This document shows positions 49,000-57,100 of a stretch of DNA of 64,000 nt, piece by piece. A program made the translations under genes and the position numbers. Source of the stretch: Streptococcus ferus DSM 20646 (lineage in GTDB: Bacteria; Bacillota; Bacilli; Lactobacillales; Streptococcaceae); assembly GCF_000372425.1 (NCBI RefSeq), contig NZ_AQVD01000003.1, forward strand, positions 1 to 64,000, in the 5' to 3' direction. The notes beneath the pieces were generated by a model. The model saw only the letters and a list, made by a program, of their open reading frames with translations. It had not been told where the DNA came from and made no database searches. Each line of letters opens with the position of its first letter. Position 1 is the first letter of the stretch.

Positions 49000-50895
49000 G
49001 TGACACATACATTCGCCGAAAACTATGACATCATTGTGATTGGAGCTGGTCATGCTGGGGTTGAAGCAGCTTTGGCGGCTAGCCGGATGGGCTGCAAAAC
49101 TTTGCTGGCGACCATCAGTCTTGAAATGTTGGCTTTCATGCCCTGCAACCCTTCAATTGGCGGTTCTGCCAAGGGGATTGTGGTTCGTGAGATTGATGCT
49201 CTTGGCGGTCAGATGGGCAAAAACATTGACCAGTCCTATATCCAGATGAAAATGCTTAATACTGGGAAAGGGCCGGCAGTCCGTGCCCTGCGTGCTCAGG
49301 CAGATAAGGCACTTTACGCCCGAAACATGAAGCATACGGTTGAACAGCAGGAAAACCTAACCCTTCGTCAGACCATGATTGATGATATTTTGGTGGAAGA
49401 TGGGAGAGTGGTTGGGGTACAAACCGCAACCAATCAGAAGTACAGCGCCCAGGCAGTTGTGGTGACAACCGGAACAGCTTTGCGCGGCGAAATTATCTTA
49501 GGAGAATTAAAATACTCATCTGGCCCCAACAACAGTCTGGCCTCGGTGACCTTGGCGGACAATCTGCGCCGGCTGGGTCTTGAAATTGGCCGTTTTAAAA
49601 CAGGAACTCCGCCGCGTATCAAGGCTAATTCCATCAATTATGAGGAAACCGAAATTCAGCCTGGGGATTCTCAGCCCAACCATTTTTCATTTTTATCTAA
49701 AGATGCCGCTTATCTTAAAGATCAGATTCCATGCTGGCTGACTTATACCAATTCAAACAGTCATGCTATTATCAACGCCAACCTCCATCGGGCACCGATG
49801 TTTTCAGGGATTGTTAAGGGGGTCGGGCCACGCTACTGTCCGTCTATTGAGGATAAGATTGTCCGTTTTGCCGATAAGGATCGCCATCAGCTTTTCTTAG
49901 AGCCTGAAGGTCGTGACATAGAAGAAGTCTATGTTCAGGGCCTTTCTACCAGCCTGCCAGAAGACGTTCAAAAAGACTTGCTCCACTCCATCAGAGGATT
50001 GGAAAAGGCGGAGATGATGCGGACGGGCTATGCGATTGAGTATGATATTGTGTTGCCGCATCAGCTTCGGGCAACTTTGGAAACCAAAGTGATTTCTGGT
50101 CTTTTTACAGCGGGTCAGACCAACGGCACTTCGGGATACGAGGAAGCTGCCGGTCAGGGAATTGTAGCTGGGATCAATGCGGCGCTTAAGATTCAGGGAA
50201 AACCAGAGCTGATTTTAAAACGCAGCGATGCCTATATCGGGGTGATGATTGATGACTTGGTCACCAAGGGCACCTTGGAACCTTATCGCCTGCTGACCAG
50301 CCGTGCGGAATACCGTCTTATCCTGCGTCATGATAATGCCGATATGCGCCTGACAGAAATCGGCCGTCAGATCGGTTTGGTGGATGATGAACGCTATCAA
50401 GCCTTTCAAATCAGAAAAAATCAGTTTGACAATGAACTCAAGCGCTTGGAGACCATTAAATTAAAACCTGTTGCTGAAACCAATGAAAAAGTGTCTGCAA
50501 TGGGCTTCAAGCCTCTGACAGATGCTGTGACAGCCAAAGAATTTATGCGCCGTCCCGAAGTGACTTATCAAGACGCTGTCCGTTTTATTGGTCCTGCGGC
50601 GGAAGATTTGGATAGCAAGGTCATCGAGCTCTTAGAGACCGAAATTAAGTACGAAGGCTATATTAAAAAAGCCCTTGATCAGGTGGCTAAAATGAAGCGG
50701 ATGGAAGAGAAACGAATTCCCCAAAACATGGACTGGGATGCTCTGGATTCGATTGCAACAGAAGCTCGTCAGAAATTTAAGAAAATCAACCCTGAAACCA
50801 TCGGACAGGCCAGTCGGATATCGGGCGTCAATCCTGCTGACATTTCAATCCTAATGGTTTATCTGGAGGGTAAAAGAGGGGCTAAGAAAAAGTAG
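49000..50895 (+). CDS. mnmG: tRNA uridine-5-carboxymethylaminomethyl enzyme MnmG (GidA)
   Basis: 631 aa FAD enzyme that with MnmE modifies wobble U34. FAD-binding [14 protein letters not shown] near the N-terminus, the GidA motifs [20 protein letters not shown] and [20 protein letters not shown] (each split by local variation), and a C-terminal helical domain. GTG start with AAAGGAA about 8 nt upstream. Complete for the family. Confidence 0.96.
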   Translation: MTHTFAENYDIIVIGAGHAGVEAALAASRMGCKTLLATISLEMLAFMPCNPSIGGSAKGIVVREIDALGGQMGKNIDQSYIQMKMLNTGKGPAVRALRAQADKALYARNMKHTVEQQENLTLRQTMIDDILVEDGRVVGVQTATNQKYSAQAVVVTTGTALRGEIILGELKYSSGPNNSLASVTLADNLRRLGLEIGRFKTGTPPRIKANSINYEETEIQPGDSQPNHFSFLSKDAAYLKDQIPCWLTYTNSNSHAIINANLHRAPMFSGIVKGVGPRYCPSIEDKIVRFADKDRHQLFLEPEGRDIEEVYVQGLSTSLPEDVQKDLLHSIRGLEKAEMMRTGYAIEYDIVLPHQLRATLETKVISGLFTAGQTNGTSGYEEAAGQGIVAGINAALKIQGKPELILKRSDAYIGVMIDDLVTKGTLEPYRLLTSRAEYRLILRHDNADMRLTEIGRQIGLVDDERYQAFQIRKNQFDNELKRLETIKLKPVAETNEKVSAMGFKPLTDAVTAKEFMRRPEVTYQDAVRFIGPAAEDLDSKVIELLETEIKYEGYIKKALDQVAKMKRMEEKRIPQNMDWDALDSIATEARQKFKKINPETIGQASRISGVNPADISILMVYLEGKRGAKKK

Positions 50896-50957
50896 CTTTT
50901 GAGCCCGAAGTCTTTTGCTTCAACCCTACATTGCCCCTATATTTTAGAGGGAAAGTA

Positions 50958-50966
50958 TGGTATAAT
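50958..50966 (+). promoter_or_regulatory. Extended -10 promoter of gdpP
   Basis: TG-G-TATAAT with the -10 at 50961-50966, 22 bp before the ATG. Terminator-like structure after mnmG is not obvious. Confidence 0.65.
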
Positions 50967-50988
50967 CAAAGCTTAAGAGGTTTACTAA

Positions 50989-52959
50989 ATGAAAAGATTT
51001 CGTTTTGCAACTAGCCATCTCATTATGATTGGGATGATCCTTTTTGGGATTTTAGCTCTAAGTATGCGTGTTTTTAAAGAATCTCCTGCTTTAATGTTTA
51101 TCGTCTTTTTGACCTGCCTGGCAGTTGTCGGCCTATTTTATTATCAAAAAGAAACCTACGAGATTTCAGAATTAGAACAAATAGAGTTAGTTAATAGCCA
51201 GGCTGAAGATAATTTAGTTACTTTGCTGGACCAAATGCCCGTAGGCGTCATTCAGTTTGATCCCCAGACTGAAAAAATAGAATGGTTTAACCCCTATGCG
51301 GAATTGATTTTTGCGGATGAAAACGGGGATATTGACAGTGATTTCATCAGTGATATTATCCAGCATAAGAAAGACGGGGCGGTCGATCAGACCTTAGAAA
51401 TTGAAGATAATAAATATGCTGTCGATGTAGATATGGACAGCGGTATGTTCTACTTTTTCAATATTGCAAGAGAAGATGAGACCCAGAAAGAGGTTTCGGC
51501 GCAGCAGCCAGTCATCGGCATCATCTCTATTGATAACTATGATGATATTGTCAGCTCTATGTCCGATGCGGAAGTCTCAACGATTAACAGTTTTATTGCC
51601 AACTTTATCTCAGAATTTGCCCGGAAGAGAGATCTCTTTTACCGTCGGGTCAATATGGATCGCTTCTACTTTTTCACAGATTATAGTGTTTTAGAGCGGC
51701 TCATCGACAGTAAGTTTGATATTGTCGAGCAGTTCCGCAAAGAGGCTCAGGAGCAGGAATTGGGCTTGACGCTCAGTATGGGGATTTCTTTTGGTCAGGC
51801 CCACTATAGCCAAATCGGTCAACTGGCGCAAAAGAATCTTGATTTGGCCTTGGTTCGTGGAGGAGATCAGGTTGTCATCAGAGAAAACGGGGACTCCAAA
51901 GAGACTCTCTACTTTGGCGGCGGTTCGGTTTCGACAGTCAAGCGCTCTCGAACAAGAACGAGAGCCATGATGACAGCCATATCCGATAAGATTAAAATGG
52001 CTGATCAGGTTTTTGTGGTCGGTCACAAAAATCTAGACATGGATGCCTTGGGCTCCAGTGTTGCGATGCAGGTATTCGCCAGCAATCTGATTGACGATGC
52101 CTATACTGTCTATGATCAAAACTGCATGAATCATGATATTGGACGTGCAATTGACAGTCTCCAAAAAGATTCTGCATCTCATTTATTAACCCTGTCCGAA
52201 GCCATGGGCAAGGTGACATCAGAGTCTCTCTTGGTTATGGTAGACCACTCCAAGCTTGATTTGACCCTGTCGCGAGATTTTTACGATCAATTTGCTGAAG
52301 TTATTGTGATTGACCATCATCGTCGTGCTGAGGATTATCCGAAAAATGCGGTTCTCAGCTTTATTGAGAGCGGGGCCAGCAGCGCCAGCGAATTGGTAAC
52401 GGAACTTCTTCAATTTCAAAATGGCAAGCAGCGGCTGACCAAGGTTCAGGCTAGTGTCGTGATGGCGGGGATTATGCTGGATACGAAGAATTTTTCCACT
52501 CGGATTACCAGCCGAACGTTTGATGTGGCTAGCTATCTTCGGACTTTGGGCAGCGACAGTACGGAAATCCAGACAATTTCAGCCTTAGATTTTGATGAAT
52601 ATCGGGCTGTCAATGAACTCATTTTGCGAGGCGAGCGGGTTCTTCCAACGATCTTGCTGGCTGTGGGGGCAGATGAAAAAACATATAGCAATGTTGTGGC
52701 TAGTCAGGCCGCAGACACCCTGCTCAATATGGCGGGAATAGAGGCAAGTTTTGTCATCAGTAAAAACACTAGTGGGGAAATTGCGATTTCAGCTCGCAGC
52801 CGCAGCCGAATCAATGTTCAGCGTATTATGGAGAATCTAGGCGGCGGCGGTCACTTTAATCTGGCAGCCTGTCAGCTATCTGGAGTGACAACACAAGAGG
52901 CTCAGAGCTTATTGTTGGAGCAAATTTCTGATGAATTAAAAGAAAACGAGGAAAGTTAA
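50989..52959 (+). CDS. gdpP: Cyclic-di-AMP phosphodiesterase GdpP
   Basis: 656 aa. Two membrane helices (about 8-50), a PAS domain (about 65-145), a degenerate GGDEF (about 165-300), and DHH/DHHA1 domains. The metal site motifs are [17 protein letters not shown] and [10 protein letters not shown], with [10 protein letters not shown] in DHHA1. Hydrolyses c-di-AMP, which controls potassium and osmolyte balance and beta-lactam tolerance. gdpP-rplI-dnaB is the conserved Firmicutes order. Confidence 0.95.
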   Translation: MKRFRFATSHLIMIGMILFGILALSMRVFKESPALMFIVFLTCLAVVGLFYYQKETYEISELEQIELVNSQAEDNLVTLLDQMPVGVIQFDPQTEKIEWFNPYAELIFADENGDIDSDFISDIIQHKKDGAVDQTLEIEDNKYAVDVDMDSGMFYFFNIAREDETQKEVSAQQPVIGIISIDNYDDIVSSMSDAEVSTINSFIANFISEFARKRDLFYRRVNMDRFYFFTDYSVLERLIDSKFDIVEQFRKEAQEQELGLTLSMGISFGQAHYSQIGQLAQKNLDLALVRGGDQVVIRENGDSKETLYFGGGSVSTVKRSRTRTRAMMTAISDKIKMADQVFVVGHKNLDMDALGSSVAMQVFASNLIDDAYTVYDQNCMNHDIGRAIDSLQKDSASHLLTLSEAMGKVTSESLLVMVDHSKLDLTLSRDFYDQFAEVIVIDHHRRAEDYPKNAVLSFIESGASSASELVTELLQFQNGKQRLTKVQASVVMAGIMLDTKNFSTRITSRTFDVASYLRTLGSDSTEIQTISALDFDEYRAVNELILRGERVLPTILLAVGADEKTYSNVVASQAADTLLNMAGIEASFVISKNTSGEIAISARSRSRINVQRIMENLGGGGHFNLAACQLSGVTTQEAQSLLLEQISDELKENEES

Positions 52960-52960
52960 G

Positions 52961-53413
52961 ATGAAGGTTATTTTTTTAGCAGATGTTAAAGGTAAGGGGA
53001 AAAAGGGAGAAATCAAGGAAGTTCCGACAGGTTATGCTCAAAATTTTCTCCTGAAAAAGAATTTGGCAAAAGAGGCGACCAGTCAAGCTATTAGTGCTGA
53101 AAAGGGCAAGCAAAAAGCAGCCAATAAGCAAGCTGCAGAGCTGCTTGCTGAAGCTCAAGCTACCAAAGATTTACTAGACAAGGAAAGCACACGCGTTCAA
53201 TTTACAGAGAAAGTGGGTCCTGACGGACGCACTTTTGGCTCCATTACAGCTAAAAAGATTTCGGAAGCCTTGGCAGAGCAATTTCAGATAAAGATTGATA
53301 AACGCCACATCAGCTTAGACCATCCGATTCGTGCCATTGGTCTGATTGAGGTGCCGGTCAAGTTACATAAAGATATTGATGCTCAGATTAAATTACAGAT
53401 TAAGGAAGCCTAG
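52961..53413 (+). CDS. rplI: 50S ribosomal protein L9
   Basis: 150 aa. N-terminal globular domain opening [20 protein letters not shown], the long connecting helix (about 40-75), and C-terminal domain. Starts 1 bp after gdpP. Confidence 0.97.
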   Translation: MKVIFLADVKGKGKKGEIKEVPTGYAQNFLLKKNLAKEATSQAISAEKGKQKAANKQAAELLAEAQATKDLLDKESTRVQFTEKVGPDGRTFGSITAKKISEALAEQFQIKIDKRHISLDHPIRAIGLIEVPVKLHKDIDAQIKLQIKEA

Positions 53414-53443
53414 ACACATCATGAAAAGCAAGGAGGTGAGGAC

Positions 53444-54808
53444 GTGTCAGATGCGCAAGAACTGAGAGTGCAGCCCCAGGATCTAGTGGCAGAACAGTCT
53501 GTTTTGGGGTCTATCTTTATTGCTCCGGATAAGCTGATTTCCGTCAGAGAATACATCGAGGCAGACGATTTTTACAAATACGCCCACCGTGTCATTTTCA
53601 AGGCTATGATTAGCCTAAGTGATAAAAACGAAGCCATTGATGCGACCACAGTCCGTGCGATTTTAGATAGTCAGGGAGACCTGCAAAATATTGGAGGTCT
53701 GTCTTATTTAGCAGAATTGGTCAGCAGCGTTCCCACCAGTGCCAATGCGGAATACTATGCTCAGATTGTCGCTGAGAAGGCTATGCTGAGGAGGATTATC
53801 AGCCGCCTGACGGAAACGGTCAACGAGGCTTACGAGGGCAGTACTGACTCAGAAGATGTTATTGCAAGAGCTGAAAAGGCACTTGTTGACATCAATGAGC
53901 ACCATAACCGCAGCGGTTTTCGCCGTATCGCAGACGTCCTCGCCCTTAATTATGAAAATCTGGAAGTTCGTGCCAAACAAACCTCAGATATTACTGGTCT
54001 TGCAACGGGCTTTCGAGATCTAGATAAGATTACCACTGGTTTACACCCAGATCAGCTGATTATTCTGGCTGCTCGCCCTGCTGTCGGTAAGACAGCTTTT
54101 GTCTTGAATATTGCCCAAAATGTGGGAACGAAAATGAAGCGTCCTGTCGCTATCTTCTCCCTTGAAATGGGGGCTGAGAGTCTGGTTGATCGGATGCTGG
54201 CCGCCGAAGGCATGGTTGACTCTCATCGCCTGCGGACAGGTCAGCTAACACCTGAGGATTGGCAAAGTGTCACCTTGGCGCAAGGAAATTTGGCAGATGC
54301 TCCGATCTATATCGATGACACGCCGGGAATCAAAGTTACAGAGATCCGAGCGCGGGCTCGTAAGCTGGCTCAGGAGTTCGAAGATGGTCTGGGACTCATC
54401 GTGATTGACTACCTCCAGCTCATTACAGGAACGCGGCCGGAAAATCGTCAGCAGGAGGTCTCCGATATTTCTCGTCAGTTAAAAATACTGGCTAAGGAAT
54501 TAAGAGTGCCTGTCATTGCGCTAAGTCAGCTTTCCCGGGGTGTGGAACAGCGCCAGGATAAACGGCCGGTTCTTTCTGATATTCGTGAATCTGGTTCTAT
54601 TGAGCAGGATGCCGACATTGTAGCATTCTTATATCGAGATGACTATTATGAGCGCGGCGAAAAAGAGGATCCGAATCAAATAGAAAACAATACCATTGAA
54701 GTCATATTGGAAAAAAATCGGTCTGGTGCGCGTGGAACCGTGAAATTGATATTCCAAAAAGAATATAATAAATTTTCAAGCATTGCCAGCAACTATGAAG
54801 AACGATAA
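53444..54808 (+). CDS. dnaB: Replicative DNA helicase (DnaB family)
   Basis: 454 aa hexameric helicase (called DnaC in Bacillus). Helical N-terminal domain for primase binding, then a RecA-type core with Walker A ARPAVGKTAF, Walker B LIVIDYLQLI, and LSDIRESGSIEQDADIVAFL. GTG start 5 nt after AGGAGGTGA. Complete and contiguous with rplI. Confidence 0.96.
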   Translation: MSDAQELRVQPQDLVAEQSVLGSIFIAPDKLISVREYIEADDFYKYAHRVIFKAMISLSDKNEAIDATTVRAILDSQGDLQNIGGLSYLAELVSSVPTSANAEYYAQIVAEKAMLRRIISRLTETVNEAYEGSTDSEDVIARAEKALVDINEHHNRSGFRRIADVLALNYENLEVRAKQTSDITGLATGFRDLDKITTGLHPDQLIILAARPAVGKTAFVLNIAQNVGTKMKRPVAIFSLEMGAESLVDRMLAAEGMVDSHRLRTGQLTPEDWQSVTLAQGNLADAPIYIDDTPGIKVTEIRARARKLAQEFEDGLGLIVIDYLQLITGTRPENRQQEVSDISRQLKILAKELRVPVIALSQLSRGVEQRQDKRPVLSDIRESGSIEQDADIVAFLYRDDYYERGEKEDPNQIENNTIEVILEKNRSGARGTVKLIFQKEYNKFSSIASNYEER

Positions 54809-54823
54809 GAGGAGAAGCATTAC

Positions 54824-55096
54824 ATGAGTGACGCATTTGCAGATGTCGCAAAAATGAAGAAAATCAAAGAAGAAATCAAAGCCCATGAAGGACAAGAGGT
54901 GGAGCTGACGCTTGAGAATGGCCGTAAACGTGAAAAGAATAAAATTGGGCGGCTCATTGAAGTCTACCCTTCCCTTTTTATTGTGGAGTATCAAGATCAG
55001 GCTTCGGCACCTGGTGAAATTGATAATACCTATGTCGAATCCTACACTTATTCTGATATTTTAACGGAAAAGACCTTGATTCGATACTTTGACTAG
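54824..55096 (+). CDS. veg: Veg family protein
   Basis: 90 aa. The Veg signature is ALKKIKE-like, here DVAKMKKIKEEIKAHEGQEV, followed by GRKREKNKIGRLIEVYPSLF and PSYTYSD-type YVESYTYSDIL. An SH3-like RNA-binding fold; Bacillus Veg affects biofilm matrix genes. GAGGAG lies 9 nt before ATG. Confidence 0.88.
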   Translation: MSDAFADVAKMKKIKEEIKAHEGQEVELTLENGRKREKNKIGRLIEVYPSLFIVEYQDQASAPGEIDNTYVESYTYSDILTEKTLIRYFD

Positions 55097-55199
55097 TGAA
55101 ACGAAGTCCAATAGGGGCGTTTTCTAAGTTGACAGACCTGTAAAGATTGTCAACTAACTGAGAAAGGTGTTCTCATTATAAAAAGTATAGGAGATGTTT

Positions 55200-55550
55200 A
55201 TGACGCATACCCCAAATCATATTGATTACCTCGAATTCTCAGCAGGGAGTCAAGAAGGCCTGCAAGCAAACCGCCAGTTTTATGAGACGGTTTTTGGATG
55301 GTCCTACCAAGAGTGGGGAGATGAGTATGTGGATACTCAGTCCAGCGGTCTGGCGAGCGGTATTGCCCTAACTTCGGAAAAACGGGCACCTTTACCCGTC
55401 GTCTACACGGATGATTTAGAAGCCAGCCTTCAAAACATCAAGGCTGCTGGCGGCAATATTTGCCGTGATATTTTTGATTTCCCAGGTGGCCGCCGCTTTC
55501 ATTTTATAGATCCGTCCGGCAATGAGCTGGCAGTCTGGTCAGATAAATAA
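55200..55550 (+). CDS. VOC superfamily (glyoxalase-like) protein
   Basis: 116 aa with two beta-alpha-beta-beta-beta units: NHIDYLEFSAGSQEG, YETVFGWSYQEWGDEYVD, and DIFDFPGGRRFHFIDPSGNE. VOC members bind a metal and isomerise, cleave or sequester small molecules; target unknown. The start at the second ATG (MTHTPNHID) is 6 nt from AGGAG. The terminator overlaps the stop codon. Confidence 0.85.
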   Translation: MTHTPNHIDYLEFSAGSQEGLQANRQFYETVFGWSYQEWGDEYVDTQSSGLASGIALTSEKRAPLPVVYTDDLEASLQNIKAAGGNICRDIFDFPGGRRFHFIDPSGNELAVWSDK

Positions 55551-55574
55551 AAAAGGCTTTACACAGCCTTTTTT
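55550..55574 (+). terminator. Terminator of the VOC gene
   Basis: AAAAAAGGCT and AGCCTTTTTT form a perfect 10-bp stem with a 5-nt loop, starting at the stop codon. The rpsD -35 lies within its loop and 3' arm region. Confidence 0.85.
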
Positions 55575-55745
55575 CTATGTTATACTAAACTTCGTGTGAA
55601 ATAACAGCAAGTAAATATAGAGCTCGTCAACAGGTGTCTTAAGATAAGTAACCTTGGCTGTTTAGGCGAAGGGCATCTGCACGAACTAGGATTTACCAAA
55701 GAGTTATTTCCTCAAACTATTTTAATTTAGAGGAGGACTGATAAC
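55558..55745 (+). promoter_or_regulatory. rpsD promoter and S4-type autoregulatory leader
   Basis: Promoter: CTTACA (55558-55563), 17 bp, TATACT (55581-55586) with an upstream TGT. The leader of about 150 nt contains two interleaved complementary pairs: TTCGTG (55591-55596) with CACGAA (55680-55685), and GAAATAAC (55598-55605) with GTTATTTC (55703-55710). Interleaving means a pseudoknot. GAAGGGCATCTGCACG (55668-55683) looks like a 16S-type S4 binding loop. S4 represses its own synthesis in this way in Bacillus. Confidence 0.65.
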
Positions 55746-56357
55746 ATGTCACGTTATACAGGACCATCATGGAAACAATCACGTCGCCTAGGCTTGTCTC
55801 TTACAGGTACAGGTAAAGAATTAGCACGCCGTAACTACGTCCCAGGACAGCACGGACCAAACAACCGCAGCAAATTGTCTGAATACGGTTTGCAGTTAGC
55901 TGAAAAGCAAAAACTGCGTTTCACTTATGGACTTGGAGAAAAACAATTCCGTAATTTGTTCGTTCAGGCAACTAAAATTAAGGGCGGTATCCTTGGTTAC
56001 AACTTTATGCTCCTTTTAGAGCGTCGTCTTGATAATGTTGTTTACCGCCTTGGATTGGCAACAACTCGTCGTCAAGCACGTCAATTTGTAAACCACGGGC
56101 ACATTCTTGTTGACGGTAAACGCGTTGATATCCCTAGTTACCGTGTTGAAGTCGGCCAAGTGATCTCAGTTCGTGAAAAATCAGCTAAAGTACCTGCTAT
56201 CCTTGAAGCTGTTGAAGCGACATTAGGACGTCCAGCTTTCGTATCTTTCGATGCTGAAAAACTTGAGGGGTCATTGACTCGCCTTCCAGAACGCGATGAA
56301 ATCAACCCAGAAATCAATGAAGCGCTTGTCGTTGAATTCTACAACAAAATGCTTTAA
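55746..56357 (+). CDS. rpsD: 30S ribosomal protein S4
   Basis: 203 aa primary 16S-binding protein. N-terminal [20 protein letters not shown], then the S4 domain (about 90-155, [20 protein letters not shown]). No zinc cysteines in the N-terminus, so a C-minus paralogue. GAGGAGG lies 9 nt upstream. Monocistronic with a bidirectional terminator. Confidence 0.97.
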   Translation: MSRYTGPSWKQSRRLGLSLTGTGKELARRNYVPGQHGPNNRSKLSEYGLQLAEKQKLRFTYGLGEKQFRNLFVQATKIKGGILGYNFMLLLERRLDNVVYRLGLATTRRQARQFVNHGHILVDGKRVDIPSYRVEVGQVISVREKSAKVPAILEAVEATLGRPAFVSFDAEKLEGSLTRLPERDEINPEINEALVVEFYNKML

Positions 56358-56377
56358 TTGGACACCAGTTCCAAAAC

Positions 56378-56409
56378 AAAAAATCCACCTCATCCGGGGT
56401 GGATTTTTT
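56378..56409. terminator. Bidirectional terminator between rpsD and tetR
   Basis: AAAAAATCCACC and GGTGGATTTTTT form a perfect 12-bp stem with an 8-nt loop; the converging tetR stop codon is at its edge. Confidence 0.88.
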
Positions 56410-56971
56410 AGGTCATCATTTTAAAAATGACGTCGGTAATTTGCTGGGGACTTTCCTTTTTTCCTCCTTCAATCCATCTCTGACAGACACCAAAAAGGGC
56501 ATTGACCAGAAAAACAGCCCCATACTCAATCTCAGACGGAAAGAGTTTTTTCTCCTGCAGGTTATGTCGGAAGCCGCGTGACAAAGCACGGTCAGTATCT
56601 TGGATATCATTTAACATCAGGCGTTTAAACTTATTTTTGATGTAATCTTGAATGTCTCGGCTGCCGTTTCGAGATAGCAGGGCAGCAAAGAGAGGTTCCC
56701 GATTTAGAAACTCAAAGATTTCAAGAACGGCTCCTTGACTATTGTCGGTGTGCTTGTCAAAAATATATTCCAGCTGATTAAAAAGTCTTTGCTGATAGCG
56801 CTCAATCAGCTCATACTTGTCTCTGTAATGGGTATAAAAACCGCTTCGGCTGATTTTGGCTGCGGCGGCCAGCTGAGTCGTGCTGATATCGTCAAAACTT
56901 TGTTTTTCCAGCAGCTGAGCCAAGGTGGCTTCTAAGACTTGTTTGGTCTGTTCTTTTTTGGGATTCGTCAT
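56408..56971 (-). CDS. TetR family transcriptional regulator
   Basis: 187 aa. N-terminal HTH (LEKQSFDDISTTQLAAAAKI, then SRSGFYTHYRDKYELIERY), followed by a ligand-binding helical domain of the TetR_C 7 / DhaS-like type. Start MTNPKKEQ, 9 nt after AAAGGA; MKRMTN is an alternative. Divergent from yhgE, so probably its repressor and autorepressor, binding the inverted sites at 57004 and 57073. Confidence 0.88.
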   Translation of the reverse strand: MTNPKKEQTKQVLEATLAQLLEKQSFDDISTTQLAAAAKISRSGFYTHYRDKYELIERYQQRLFNQLEYIFDKHTDNSQGAVLEIFEFLNREPLFAALLSRNGSRDIQDYIKNKFKRLMLNDIQDTDRALSRGFRHNLQEKKLFPSEIEYGAVFLVNALFGVCQRWIEGGKKESPQQITDVIFKMMT

Positions 56972-56994
56972 TCGTTTCATTTCCTTTGTACAAA

Positions 56995-57081
56995 ATTATA
57001 CAGACTGTCTAAAATTGGTTTTGAAAACTTGTCAAAACAGTTTCAACTTGTATAATATATTATTGTATCATATTAGACAGT
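56995..57081. promoter_or_regulatory. Divergent tetR/yhgE promoters and candidate operators
   Basis: yhgE promoter: TTGTCA (57029-57034), 16 bp, TATAAT (57051-57056). tetR -10: TATAAT on the minus strand (56995-57000). ACTGTCTAA (57004-57012) lies in the tetR promoter and its exact reverse complement TTAGACAGT (57073-57081) lies just after the yhgE start site. The pair fits one repressor acting on both genes. Confidence 0.6.
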
Positions 57082-57100
57082 GTGTGTAAAAGGAGAGAAA

